Positions 14,610-24,635 of a stretch of 26,408 nt of DNA are shown here, piece after piece. The notes beneath the pieces are model-generated. The model worked only from the letters and a program-made list of their open reading frames with translations, did no database searches and was not told the DNA's origin. Position numbers and translations under genes: made by a program. The stretch comes from Dehalococcoidia bacterium (GTDB taxonomy: Bacteria; Chloroflexota; Dehalococcoidia; UBA2979). The first letter of the stretch is position 1, and each line of letters starts with the position of its first letter. The stretch covers positions 1 to 26,408 of the forward strand of contig JALOAM010000025.1 of the NCBI GenBank assembly GCA_023228765.1. Reading direction: 5' to 3'.

Positions 14610-14618
14610 TGGTACAAT
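14610..14618 (+). promoter_or_regulatory. gyrB promoter, extended -10
   Basis: TGGTACAAT (14610-14618) matches TGnTATAAT at all but one position. It is the best -10 element upstream of gyrB; no recognisable -35 is present, as is usual for extended -10 promoters. The predicted start is near 14625, giving a leader of about 165 bases. Confidence 0.55.
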
Positions 14619-14627
14619 TTCATAGGA

Positions 14628-14665
14628 CTGGAACGGGCTCCACCGACTCCCCGGGGACGTTCCAG
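14628..14665 (+). promoter_or_regulatory. 5' stem-loop of the gyrB leader
   Basis: CTGGAACG (14628-14635) pairs perfectly with CGTTCCAG (14658-14665). The loop contains the palindrome TCCCCGGGGA (14648-14657). It starts a few bases after the predicted transcription start, so the mRNA would begin with a hairpin. Possible roles are mRNA stability or a supercoiling-sensitive control element. Confidence 0.4.
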
Positions 14666-14790
14666 CAATGCTCGATCTCGCGCTCCTGCCAGCCTCCTCG
14701 CGGCGGATGCGGCGCGGCCATCGAGGACACCACAACGGACGGATCGCGAGCCCTCGCCGGGCGCGAAACGCCGCGAGTGAACGGGACTAC

Positions 14791-16725
<1,935 letters not shown>

Positions 16726-16750
16726 CGTGGGACTTAGCAGAACTCCGGAA

Positions 16751-16778
16751 GCCCCCTCCCCCGGCAAGGGAAGGGGGC
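16751..16778. repeat. Single-hairpin repeat, copy F
   Basis: GCCCCCT at 16751 pairs with AGGGGGC ending at 16778, with an inner 3-bp stem and a 6-base loop. It is followed by CCGGGGGGATGGGCGCCCCTCACCC, a degraded version of the inner segment of the paired repeats (given here only as a composition note). It lies 25 bp after gyrB and may serve as a transcript end; no T-run follows. Its family membership is less certain than for the paired copies. Confidence 0.55.
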
Positions 16779-16821
16779 CGGGGGGATGGGCGCCCCTCAC
16801 CCACATCGAGGGCCACCGCCG

Positions 16822-17322
16822 ATGACCACCGAGAAGAGCTGGCCCAACCGCTTCTTCGTCGAGTTCGACCTCGACGAGGCGTGCCCGCTCGACTTCTCGG
16901 ACGACCCGGCGATCGTGTTGTTCTTCATCTCCTGGGCGTACAGCGCCGAGATGGGCGGCAGCCACGAACTGGCGCAGGCCGCGTCTCACCTCCGACGCCA
17001 GCTCAAGGTGGACCTGCGCCCGATCTACAAGTACGCCGACCGCAACGTGGAGACGCCGCAGGACCGCATGGAGCTCGAACAGTCCTGGCAGCCCGCGTCA
17101 GCCCTCGCCGAGTGCGTGCGCGCGATCGCGGATCACTGGGAGCACCCGGACGCCGCCCTCACCCCGATCGTCGTGGGGTACGAGCACCTCGCCCCGCGCC
17201 TCCGCGAGCTGGCCGCGATGTGCGACTGGGCCGTCACCTCCGCCGGTCCAGAGGCGCGCGTCCGCATGTCCTTCGACCTCGAGAACACCGAGCAGCACAG
17301 CCCTCGCCCGCCGGGGTACTGA
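16822..17322 (+). CDS. Hypothetical protein downstream of gyrB
   Basis: A 166-residue soluble protein that I do not recognise. It is acidic at the N terminus (FFVEFDLDEACPLDFSDDPA), with a mixed alpha/beta composition, FFISWAYSAEMGGSHELAQ, and a region ending ARVRMSFDLEN. It has no signal peptide, membrane segment or obvious metal motif. The ATG at 16822 is chosen over 16786 because the latter would translate repeat DNA (PHPHRGPPP); a GAGGG lies 10 bases upstream. Codon use and GC3 match neighbours, so it looks like a real gene. It ends 9 bp from the convergent lipoprotein gene. It may share the gyrB transcript. Confidence 0.75.
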   Translation: MTTEKSWPNRFFVEFDLDEACPLDFSDDPAIVLFFISWAYSAEMGGSHELAQAASHLRRQLKVDLRPIYKYADRNVETPQDRMELEQSWQPASALAECVRAIADHWEHPDAALTPIVVGYEHLAPRLRELAAMCDWAVTSAGPEARVRMSFDLENTEQHSPRPPGY

Positions 17323-17331
17323 GCCCCCAAG

Positions 17332-18576
17332 CTACGGCTCGCGGACCTCGATTTCCGGAAGAGGTGCACCATCCCAGCGGCCAAGTTCGGCCGGGATGCC
17401 TCTGCAGGCGATCTGCACGCCCACGATGGCGCCATCCTCGGAGACCGCGAGGCGAGAGCCGGGCCGTGTGAACTCACCCGGACCGGGTGGTGACTCGAAC
17501 ACCAGCCAGTACGCACCGGCGAAGAACGCGGGATCGAGCCGGACGTCCCCGATCGGCTGGAGACCTTCGTGGACGGAGAGCAGCGAGGGCGCCCGTGACA
17601 GGAACGTGGAGACGATCTCCCGCGGGTCGCGTACGAAGCTCGCGATGCACTCGTCGACGATCGGGAACGCGACCACCAGGGCGTCTTCGTCCTGATTGGC
17701 GGCGATACGGCAGTCAGGCCAGTCCAGCCAGTTCAAGTCTTCGTCACGGCAGGAGATCCTCGGGAGCTGCTCCATGCCACGAGCAGCCCGAGCGACCAGC
17801 GCCGCATGATCGCCGGTCCAGACGTCCCGAAGGACATCATCGACGGGAGCTATCCCGGTCGCGGGAGACGACCCATCCGGCTCGGGCTCCGCTTCGTGCC
17901 ACGGCCCCGCAGTCACCGTCAGGCCCCGCTCAGCCTCGAGCAATTCATCGAGAGGTCCGACGCACGCGGCCCCCGTGCCGATGATCCGGCCCTCGCGCAC
18001 CTCGAGGAACACCGCGTGGTCTTCCGCCCCGTGGCTCAGCACGGCGACGTTGTGGAACACCAGCAAGGTGTCACCACTCACCCACGGCCGACCGGCGCGG
18101 TAGTCATCCGGCGTATCGAGGGCGGCCCAGAACCCATCGGTGCCCTGCGCGAACCGGACGACCTCCTCGGTGGCGTTCCGGACGAGACTGCCTTCGCAAG
18201 CGCCTCGCGGGAATCCGGGCACCACGGTCCCCTCGCGCTCGCCCTCCTCGCACCGGGGATGCCACGACATCTCCGGCTCGGCGAGGCATTCGATCTCTAC
18301 GTACTCGACCAACCCATCGAGCGCCTCCACATCCCGGCGCTCGACCGCCGCGATGATCGCATCGAGGGAGGCATCACCCGTCCGCCGCGGACCGGCTGGA
18401 GAGGTGGAGGTCACCTCGGGAGTGGGAGAGCCGATAGCCGATGCCGTCGAGGTTGGCGTCAGTTCGGCCGTAGCGGTCGCCGTGACGGTCGCTGAGGACG
18501 TCACGTCAGCGTCGTCGGTGCATGCGACGAGCAACAGGACGGAGCACAGCGCGGTGAGGGCGAGCGGGCGGCGCAC
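17332..18576 (-). CDS. Lipoprotein, two-domain, paralogue 2
   Basis: A 414-residue exported lipoprotein with signal peptide and lipobox LLVAC (Cys19). A Thr/Ser/Pro/Ala-rich linker (about 20-65) is followed by two related domains. Domain 1 begins near GDASLDAIIAAVERRDVEA. Domain 2 begins near IAPVDDVLRDVWTGDHAAL and ends in AGAYWLVFESPP, SRLAVSEDGAIVG and CRGIPAEL. Each domain has an N-terminal helix, spaced cysteines, an FP-CEG-like segment and a C-terminal beta region. It is paralogous to the next upstream gene (18581-19789). The GTG start at 18576 lies 4 bases after that gene's stop, with GGAG seven bases before it. No family is recognised. Likely an envelope protein, possibly involved in binding; function unknown. 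Confidence 0.85.
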   Translation of the reverse strand: MRRPLALTALCSVLLLVACTDDADVTSSATVTATATAELTPTSTASAIGSPTPEVTSTSPAGPRRTGDASLDAIIAAVERRDVEALDGLVEYVEIECLAEPEMSWHPRCEEGEREGTVVPGFPRGACEGSLVRNATEEVVRFAQGTDGFWAALDTPDDYRAGRPWVSGDTLLVFHNVAVLSHGAEDHAVFLEVREGRIIGTGAACVGPLDELLEAERGLTVTAGPWHEAEPEPDGSSPATGIAPVDDVLRDVWTGDHAALVARAARGMEQLPRISCRDEDLNWLDWPDCRIAANQDEDALVVAFPIVDECIASFVRDPREIVSTFLSRAPSLLSVHEGLQPIGDVRLDPAFFAGAYWLVFESPPGPGEFTRPGSRLAVSEDGAIVGVQIACRGIPAELGRWDGAPLPEIEVREP

Positions 18577-18580
18577 GGGG

Positions 18581-19789
18581 CTACTCCTGGGTGACCTCGA
18601 TCTCGGGGAGGGGTTGGCCCTCGTACTGTAGTAGTTCCTCGAGCGGTGGGGCGCAGCCGTACCAGATCGCGGTCAGGTCGCCCTCGGCGGTGACGTGGAG
18701 GCGGACACCCTCACCGGTGCCGTCCGGGAGCCCCGGCAGCTCGTACACGAGCCAGTAGGCGCCGTGCGGGTACAGCTCCGACGGCGAGGGCTCCGAGGGC
18801 GCTTCGGCGACTGCGTGCAGCACGGGCGCGCCGTTGAGGAAGCCGCGGATCGGGTCCATCGGATCGCGCTCCAGCACGCCCTCACAGTGCGCGATCGGGA
18901 AGACAGAGACGGGGTCGCCGGCGACCTCGCCGTTCTTCGGGTCGCACTCGACGCCGCCCGGTCCCTGCAGCGGCGGCTCCTCGCACTCGGCGGGCGGGAG
19001 GTCCCCCATCGCTCGCAGCGCAGACTCGCGGAGGGCGACGGCGTCGTAGCGCGCGACGGCAGCGAGGATGCTGTCCACGGCCTCGGCGCCCGTCGAGGGT
19101 GGAGGCGCGGTTGGTGCGTCGATCGGTTCGTCCCAGGGACCGGCGATCACGTTCGCTCCGTCCGTCATTCCAGCTTCGAGCAACTCGGACAACGGGTCTG
19201 CTGGCGCGCAATTGATCCAGAGGCCAACGATCCGGCCGTCCGCCACGTGGAGCCGGATGCCCGGCGTCACCGTGTCGTCGACGTGGAACACGAGGAGCGT
19301 GTCCGCCACGGGCCACTCCCCGCCGAGACTTGAGTCGCCCAGCGGTTCGGCGGCGGCGTAGAGACCGCGCGTGTCCTGCACGAACGAACCGAGGACCTGC
19401 GTCGCCGTCCGCGTCCACGTCCCCTCGCACGAGGCGACGGGGAACATCCGCATCTCGTCGCCCTCGGTCATGCCAGGCTCGCACTTCGGTGGACCACCGA
19501 GGCCCTGGGCGAAGGTGCAGCCGATCTGCTGGTACTCCACCAGCCCGTCGAGGGCGGCGACATCGCGCGCCTCAACGGCCTCGATGATGGCGTCCAGCTG
19601 AGGGTCACCGGTGCGGCGGTCGCCCTCGGCGGCGACCGGGGTCTCGCTTGCCTCGGACGACGCGGTCAGCGTCAGGGAGGCGGTGGGGACGATGGGTGAG
19701 GGTGTACCGCCCTCGGCGTCTCCATCGCAGGCCACGAGGGCGAGCGGGAGCGCGGCGACGGCGCAGAGTGCGAGCAGCGAGCGCAGCAT
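18581..19789 (-). CDS. Lipoprotein, two-domain, paralogue 1
   Basis: A 402-residue lipoprotein with signal peptide and lipobox LALVAC (Cys21), then a Ser/Thr/Pro/Ala-rich linker to about residue 60. Domain 1 (about 61-215) starts GDPQLDAIIEAVEARDVAALDGLVEY. Domain 2 (about 232-395) starts GAEAVDSILAAVARYDAVALR. Both have four cysteines in similar positions, an FPVASCEG/FPIAHCEG motif and a C-terminal LLVFHVDD/WLVYELPG-like strand. So the protein is an internal duplication, and with its neighbour there are four copies of the domain. The ATG at 19789 has GGAGG eight bases upstream and starts the signal peptide; a longer frame to 19849 would bury it. No family recognised; role unknown. Confidence 0.87.
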   Translation of the reverse strand: MLRSLLALCAVAALPLALVACDGDAEGGTPSPIVPTASLTLTASSEASETPVAAEGDRRTGDPQLDAIIEAVEARDVAALDGLVEYQQIGCTFAQGLGGPPKCEPGMTEGDEMRMFPVASCEGTWTRTATQVLGSFVQDTRGLYAAAEPLGDSSLGGEWPVADTLLVFHVDDTVTPGIRLHVADGRIVGLWINCAPADPLSELLEAGMTDGANVIAGPWDEPIDAPTAPPPSTGAEAVDSILAAVARYDAVALRESALRAMGDLPPAECEEPPLQGPGGVECDPKNGEVAGDPVSVFPIAHCEGVLERDPMDPIRGFLNGAPVLHAVAEAPSEPSPSELYPHGAYWLVYELPGLPDGTGEGVRLHVTAEGDLTAIWYGCAPPLEELLQYEGQPLPEIEVTQE

Positions 19790-19864
19790 GAGCCAACCCT
19801 CCTGCGTCCCATAACGCCGGAGGTTGGGCGTCGGTTCCGAGCGCAACAAGGGAAAAGGCGGAGG

Positions 19865-19909
19865 GGACCCTCACCCCAACCCTCTCCCGCTTCGCGGGCG
19901 AGGGGGCCC
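19865..19909. repeat. Single-hairpin repeat, copy G
   Basis: Right-half type only: GACCCTCACCCC, then CCCTCTCCCGC (19880-19890) pairing with GCGGGCGAGGG (19894-19904) with one mismatch and a TTC loop, then GGCCCG. It lies in the gap between the methyltransferase stop (19932) and the lipoprotein start (19789). It looks like one end of the paired element, left after loss of the other half. Confidence 0.75.
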
Positions 19910-19931
19910 GAATCGGAGGAGAGGAACCGGC

Positions 19932-20654
19932 CTACGGCCTCGCGCTGTACCCCTCAGGCGGACGGCCGACGAGGATCGACGAACGGGGGATCGGGGGGAG
20001 GAGGAAGGGGCGGAGGTCGGCGTCGCGGACGAACTCGAAGCCGGCGTCCGTGGCGAGGCGCTTCAGGGTGCGCTGCGAGCGGAGGCGGGGTTGCTTCACG
20101 CCGGTCGCGACCACTCGGGCGTTCCAGGCATCGAGGCGGCGGTCGCCGGTGGGGCCGAACTCCCAGATGACGCCGAGGCCTCCCGGCGAGAGCACGCGGC
20201 GGATCTCCGTGAACAGCCCGAGCGTGTCGACGTCGTCGAAGTGCTTCACGAGGTGGCCGCACAGCACGAGGTTGAATGAGCCGTCCTGGAACGGCAGCGC
20301 GGTCGCGGAGCCCTGGACGAAGCCGGCGTAGCGGCGCGGATTGCCCTCGTCGCGCTGGGCCTGCTCCAGCATCGCGCGCGAGACATCGAGGCCGACCGGC
20401 GGTACGTCGCTGCCGAGCTGGTCGTCCAGCGTCCGGAGAACGTTGCCGCGCCCGCAGCCGATGTCGAGGAGTCGCGTCGAGGCATCGAGCTTGAGGTTCT
20501 TCGGCAGGCGGTAGAGCGGGAGGTTCACGGCCCACTGTCCGGGCCCCATCATCCAGCGGAAGCCGAACGCGGAGAGGCTGGATCCGCGCAGCCAGCGCTC
20601 GTACTCCTCGGCGCGCTGCGGGACCGTGCTGGAGGACCTCGATGCGGTGTTCAC
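19932..20654 (-). CDS. Class I SAM-dependent methyltransferase
   Basis: A 240-residue Rossmann-fold methyltransferase. Motif I is LLDIGCGRGNVLRTL (about residue 62), with an acidic residue ending strand 2 (VGLDVS). ALPFQDGSFNLVLCGHLVKHF is motif IV/V, and RRVLSPGGLGVIWEF is typical of UbiE/methyltransferase-11 proteins. Substrate unknown: quinone, lipid or small molecule are all possible. The GTG at 20654 is the only start that keeps the N-terminal helix (AEEYERWLRG); the ribosome site is weak. It follows nadD by 45 bp on the same strand, so it may be cotranscribed with obgE-nadD. Confidence 0.88.
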   Translation of the reverse strand: MNTASRSSSTVPQRAEEYERWLRGSSLSAFGFRWMMGPGQWAVNLPLYRLPKNLKLDASTRLLDIGCGRGNVLRTLDDQLGSDVPPVGLDVSRAMLEQAQRDEGNPRRYAGFVQGSATALPFQDGSFNLVLCGHLVKHFDDVDTLGLFTEIRRVLSPGGLGVIWEFGPTGDRRLDAWNARVVATGVKQPRLRSQRTLKRLATDAGFEFVRDADLRPFLLPPIPRSSILVGRPPEGYSARP

Positions 20655-20699
20655 GCTCCCATCGTCCCATCCGAGCGAGGTGGGATCGAGGGCGCGGCG

Positions 20700-21353
20700 T
20701 TACTCCCGTGGCTCCCGGTAGAGCCCGAGATCATCGATCACCTGGCGGACCGCAGGCGGTACGAGGTCTTCGGTCGACTCGTCCGAGGCGATGCGACGGC
20801 GGATCTCGGTCGCCGAGATGTCCATGGGTGGCATCTTCACCACGTCCAGGCGCTCCTCGATGCCCGGCAGGGCGGCTTGCACCTCGGGCGGGGGGAGTTC
20901 GTCGGGCGAGTCCGGGCGGCGCGCCACAGCGAGACGGGAGAGCGCCAGGATGCGCTGCGGGTCACGCCAGTGCGGCATGTCCGCGAGCGCGTCCGCCCCG
21001 AGGATGAACCACCACTGTTCGCCCGGGCGGATCAGCGCTTCGAGCGTCTCGTGGGTGTAGGAGGGGCCGTCGTGGTCGACCTCGTGTGCGGACACCTCCG
21101 CCCATGCGAGGTCAGCGACGAGGGCGCGCACCAGCTCCAGCCGGAGCAGCGCCGGGGTGACCTGCTGGTCGCGCTTCCGCCAGGGGTCGCCCGCCGGCAC
21201 GAACACGACACGGTCGAGGTCGAGTGAGCGGCGGGCCGCCTCGGCGAGCGCGAGGTGCGCCCGGTGGGGTGGGTCGAAGGTGCCGCCGTACATGCCGACC
21301 CGAGGCGCGCGTGAACCCTCGACGCCTCCGGGGACCTCGGTCATTCCTCCCAC
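20700..21353 (-). CDS. nadD: Nicotinate-nucleotide adenylyltransferase
   Basis: NadD adenylylates nicotinate mononucleotide to deamido-NAD in the cytoplasm. The 217-residue protein has the nucleotidyltransferase motif GMYGGTFDPPHRAHL (HxxH-like), FILGADALADMPHWRDPQRI, and the C-terminal ISATEIRRRI segment (ISxTxIR). The GTG at 21353 has GGAG five bases upstream. The ATG at 21344 would overlap the obgE stop as ATGA, but its GGAGG is only one base away, so I prefer 21353; this shifts only three residues. The overlap with obgE shows coupling. The obgE-nadD pair is a common gene order in bacteria. Confidence 0.93.
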   Translation of the reverse strand: MGGMTEVPGGVEGSRAPRVGMYGGTFDPPHRAHLALAEAARRSLDLDRVVFVPAGDPWRKRDQQVTPALLRLELVRALVADLAWAEVSAHEVDHDGPSYTHETLEALIRPGEQWWFILGADALADMPHWRDPQRILALSRLAVARRPDSPDELPPPEVQAALPGIEERLDVVKMPPMDISATEIRRRIASDESTEDLVPPAVRQVIDDLGLYREPRE

Positions 21354-22624
21354 CGCAGCTCCACCTCGCCGACGCGGACCATGTCGCCATCGCTGACACC
21401 GAGGCGGCGCAGGGCCCGGTGGACGCCCATGCGCTTCAGGCGGCCGAAGAACTCCTCGCGCGGCGCACGGTCGTGGAGGTCGAGGGTGAGCGCGAGCCAG
21501 TTGGGCGTCGGACCGTCGACGACGGCCATCCCCTCGTCGTCAAGGTAGGTCTCGTAGCGGCCGGTGCGCTGGGGTGTCGGGGTGAGGACGGGGATCTCGC
21601 GGGCGGCTGCCTCGACCTCCGCGTCCTGGGCCTGGCGGAGGAGCCAGAACGCCTGCTGCGCCAGTTCGCGCGTGCCCTCACCGGTGGCGGCGGAGATCGG
21701 GAACCAGCGCACCGGCTCGCCCGCATACTCGAGGGACTTGAGGTCGTCCTCGATCAGCTCGATGTGAGCCTGCGCGTCGGGGTCATCGATCTTGTTCAGC
21801 GCGAGGATCTGCGGCTTCTCCGCGAGGCCGTGCCCGAAGTCCGCGAGCTCCTGGTTGATGAGCCGCCAGTCCGCGAGTGGATCGTCCGCGGTCATGTCCA
21901 GCACATGCACGAGGACACGCGTCCGCTCGATGTGGCGGAGGAACTCGTGCCCGAGGCCGACGCCGGTGCTGGCGCCCTCGATGAGGCCCGGCATGTCCGC
22001 CGCCACGAACGCGTCGTCGCCAACGTAGACGACGCCCAGTTCCGGCTCCAGCGTGGTGAACGGGTACGACGCGATCTTCGGGCGCGCCCGGCTCCACGAG
22101 GTCAGCAGCGTGGACTTCCCGGCGTTCGGCAGCCCCACGAGGCCGACGTCCGCGAGGAGCTTGAGGTCCAGCCGCAGCCGTTTCCGGTCGCCCGGCGAAC
22201 CGCGCTGCGCGAACTTCGGCGCCTGGCGGGTGCTGTTCGCGAAGCGCTTGTTGCCCCAGCCACCGCGGCCGCCGCGCGCCACCACCAGCGTCGCGCCGTC
22301 CTCGGCGAGGTCGCCGAGCTCCTCGCCGGTCGCGGCGTCGTACACCACCGTGCCGACCGGCACCGGGAGCGTCAGCGCCACACCCGAGGCGCCTCGGCGC
22401 TGGTTGGGGCCACCCTTCACGCCCGAGTCCGCGCGGCGCACTCCCCCGTCCGAGTATCGGTCCAGCGTCGACATGCGGCGTTGTGCCTCGAGGATGACGT
22501 TCCCACCTCGACCGCCGTCGCCGCCGTCCGGCCCGCCGCGCGGCGCGAACTTCTCCCGGCGGAAGGAGACGATACCGTCCCCGCCGTCACCGGCCGCAAC
22601 TTCGAGTTCGATCTGGTCGATCAT
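21341..22624 (-). CDS. obgE: GTPase ObgE
   Basis: Obg is a ribosome-associated GTPase acting in 50S assembly and stress responses. The 427-residue protein has the glycine-rich Obg domain at the N terminus (GGDGIVSFRREKFAPRGGPDGG). The G domain follows with GLPNAGKSTLL (P-loop), DMPGLIEGA (G3) and NKIDD (G4). A C-terminal OCT domain (about residues 345-425) ends in RVGEVELRWEE. The ATG at 22624 begins the conserved domain; its ribosome site is weak. It overlaps nadD. Upstream is the DnaA-box-rich gap at 22625-23056. Confidence 0.95.
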   Translation of the reverse strand: MIDQIELEVAAGDGGDGIVSFRREKFAPRGGPDGGDGGRGGNVILEAQRRMSTLDRYSDGGVRRADSGVKGGPNQRRGASGVALTLPVPVGTVVYDAATGEELGDLAEDGATLVVARGGRGGWGNKRFANSTRQAPKFAQRGSPGDRKRLRLDLKLLADVGLVGLPNAGKSTLLTSWSRARPKIASYPFTTLEPELGVVYVGDDAFVAADMPGLIEGASTGVGLGHEFLRHIERTRVLVHVLDMTADDPLADWRLINQELADFGHGLAEKPQILALNKIDDPDAQAHIELIEDDLKSLEYAGEPVRWFPISAATGEGTRELAQQAFWLLRQAQDAEVEAAAREIPVLTPTPQRTGRYETYLDDEGMAVVDGPTPNWLALTLDLHDRAPREEFFGRLKRMGVHRALRRLGVSDGDMVRVGEVELRWEE

Positions 22625-22664
22625 GAGCGTTCATGCCCGCTGTCTGTAGGGGGTCGGGGTCAGA

Positions 22665-23020
22665 TGGGTGTGGATGTTGAATCTAGGATTCCACACATCG
22701 AGGGGAGGCACCCCTCATCAGATCGTCGTCATCGTAGTGGTGTGGATCGTGTGGACGGCCGCACGATCTCCTTGCTGCGCATGGTCAAGCGTACTCGGGA
22801 GGGCGTGTGTAGCCCTCGTACGATGCGTGCGTGGTGTGCGGATGAGTCCCCATCTTCGGCGGACGGTCGTTGCGCGTCGAACTGTTGCGATCGGAAGAAG
22901 CGCACAGTCTCCACAGCTATCCACGGATCAGCGGCCCTTTGTCCACAGAAGCACGAAAACAATCGTTGAGCTGAATGGGCAGTTTCGTGGTAGCCACAGC
23001 GACCGGAATCAGTGGATAAG
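22665..23020. other. oriC: Candidate oriC: cluster of DnaA-box-like sites
   Basis: The 432-bp gap between obgE and the 3' end of dnaA has no credible gene and contains many sequences close to the DnaA box TTATCCACA. The best are TTGTCCACA (22939-22947, 8 of 9) and AGTGGATAA (23011-23019, reverse TTATCCACT, 8 of 9). Weaker 7-of-9 matches are GTCTCCACA (22907), CTATCCACG (22917), GTAGCCACA (22990), TGTGGATGT (22669) and TGTGGATCG (22741). An adjacent, poorer TGTGGACGG starts at 22750. The 22890-23020 part is AT-richer than its surroundings and could include the unwinding element. Position next to dnaA supports an origin. GC skew and a box-scoring scan would be needed to confirm it. Confidence 0.65.
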
Positions 23021-23023
23021 GGG

Positions 23024-23042
23024 CGTCCGAGGTCCTCGGACG
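23024..23042 (-). terminator. Hairpin after dnaA
   Basis: CGTCCGAG (23024-23031) and CTCGGACG (23035-23042) form an 8-bp stem around a 3-base centre, 15 bp after the dnaA stop codon. The minus strand then continues without a long T-run, so it may be a stability hairpin or weak terminator. Confidence 0.4.
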
Positions 23043-23056
23043 GATGTCGGGGCGCG

Positions 23057-24406
23057 CTACGCGATGCGGCGCGACTGCTCGATCATCTCGCGGAGGCTCG
23101 CGATGTCGCGCCGCGTCTCCGGGTCGATCCCGAGCGACTTCTCCATCTTTCGCCAACCGTGGTGCACGGTGGAGTGGTCCCGCCCGCCGAGGGCCTGACC
23201 AATCTCGACGAGCGAGCGGTGGGCCAACTCACGCATGAGGTACATCGAGATCTGCCGCGGGTAGGCGACGCGTTTCTCACGGCTCACGGAGAGCAGCCCC
23301 TCGCGGTCGATGTCGAAGTAGCGGCAGACGATGTCCATGATCAGGTCAGGCGAGGGCGGGAGCTTCGGCTCGTTGGTCTCCAGCGACGCCAGGGCGGACG
23401 CCACGACGTCCGGCGAGAGCGGTTCGCCCGTGAGGCGGGAGTACGCGACCACGCGCGTCAGGGAGCCCTCCAGCTCACGGATGTTGTTCTTGAACCGCGC
23501 GGCGATCGCGTGCAGGACGTCGTCCCGGACGCGGATGTTCTGCTCCGCGGCCTTGTGCCGCAGGATCGCGACGCGCGTCTCCATGTCCGGCGCCTGCAGA
23601 TCCGCGATCATGCCCCACTCGAAGCGGGTGCGGAGGCGGTCCTCCAGCTGCGCGATGTGCGCCGGGCTCTTGTCGGAGGTGATGACGATCTGGCGGCCGG
23701 CCTCGTAGAGCTCGTTGAAGGTGTAGAAGAACTCCTCCTGCGTCTGTTCCTTGCCGGCGATGAACTGGATGTCGTCGATCAGGAGCGCGTCCGCGGAGCG
23801 GTAGCGCCCACGGAAGTCGTCCATCTTGCGTCCCTGGATCGCGGTGATCAGGGCATTGGTGAACGCCTCCGCGCTCAGGTAGACGACGTGCTGGCCCTTC
23901 TCGATGAGCGAGTGGCCGATGGCGTGCAGCAGGTGAGTCTTGCCGAGGCCGGCGGCGCCGTAAATGAACAGCGGGTTGTAGAGGCGGCCTGGCTCTCGCG
24001 CGGTGCCCTCCGCGGCCGCGAACGCGAGGCGGTTGCCCGGGCCCACGATGTAGTTCGCGAAGGTGTAGCGCTCCCGCAGGCGGGGACGCTGCTGCGCCGC
24101 CCGAGGTGCCTCGCCAGCGGGGGAGTGCAGCGCGGCCACGGCGCCCTCCTCCGGGCGCAGGGGCTCGAAGCGGATGTCCAGCTCGGTGCCGTTGATCTCG
24201 GCGAGGGTGCGGAGGATGGCGGGGCGCAGGCGCTTGTGCAGCCACTCGGTCACGAACTCGGACCGTGTGCCGACGATGAGCACTTCGTCACCGTCCAGGC
24301 GGACGCCCACCGTGCCGTCCAGCCAGGTGTCGTAGTTCGCGCGGGAAACCTGCGTGGAGAGAACCTTCAGCGCCGCTTGCCAGAGGGCAGAGGGTTCGTC
24401 GTGCAC
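23057..24406 (-). CDS. dnaA: Chromosomal replication initiator DnaA
   Basis: DnaA binds DnaA boxes and opens oriC. The 449-residue protein has domain I (about 1-80) and a short linker domain II. The AAA+ domain III has Walker A GAAGLGKTHLLHAIGH, Walker B LLIDDIQFI and the arginine-finger region. The DNA-binding domain IV includes LAHRSLVEIGQALGGRDHSTVHHGWRKME, matching the GRDHxTVxHxxRK signature. The GTG at 24406 has an AGGGGG nine bases upstream. There is no dnaN or rpmH next to it, unlike the usual order. The DnaA-box cluster lies just downstream. The gene is divergent from coaX, with a predicted promoter at 24636-24665. Confidence 0.96.
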   Translation of the reverse strand: MHDEPSALWQAALKVLSTQVSRANYDTWLDGTVGVRLDGDEVLIVGTRSEFVTEWLHKRLRPAILRTLAEINGTELDIRFEPLRPEEGAVAALHSPAGEAPRAAQQRPRLRERYTFANYIVGPGNRLAFAAAEGTAREPGRLYNPLFIYGAAGLGKTHLLHAIGHSLIEKGQHVVYLSAEAFTNALITAIQGRKMDDFRGRYRSADALLIDDIQFIAGKEQTQEEFFYTFNELYEAGRQIVITSDKSPAHIAQLEDRLRTRFEWGMIADLQAPDMETRVAILRHKAAEQNIRVRDDVLHAIAARFKNNIRELEGSLTRVVAYSRLTGEPLSPDVVASALASLETNEPKLPPSPDLIMDIVCRYFDIDREGLLSVSREKRVAYPRQISMYLMRELAHRSLVEIGQALGGRDHSTVHHGWRKMEKSLGIDPETRRDIASLREMIEQSRRIA

Positions 24407-24635
24407 GCCGTTCGCCCCCTACCTGATCTCGCGACTGCGAACGGGCGCACGTCTCCCGGACCCGACGTCCCAGTGAACATCGGGATGGACATCGGACGTT
24501 CCGCAGATGAACGAGTCTCTGAGGACGTACCGCCGGGGGCCTGGGCCTGAGCAGTCTGTGGGTCTGTTCTTCGTTGATGTCCGGTTGGGCCACCGTCTTG
24601 CCGCAACGAGCAGGCCTCGGAACCGAACGACCCGG

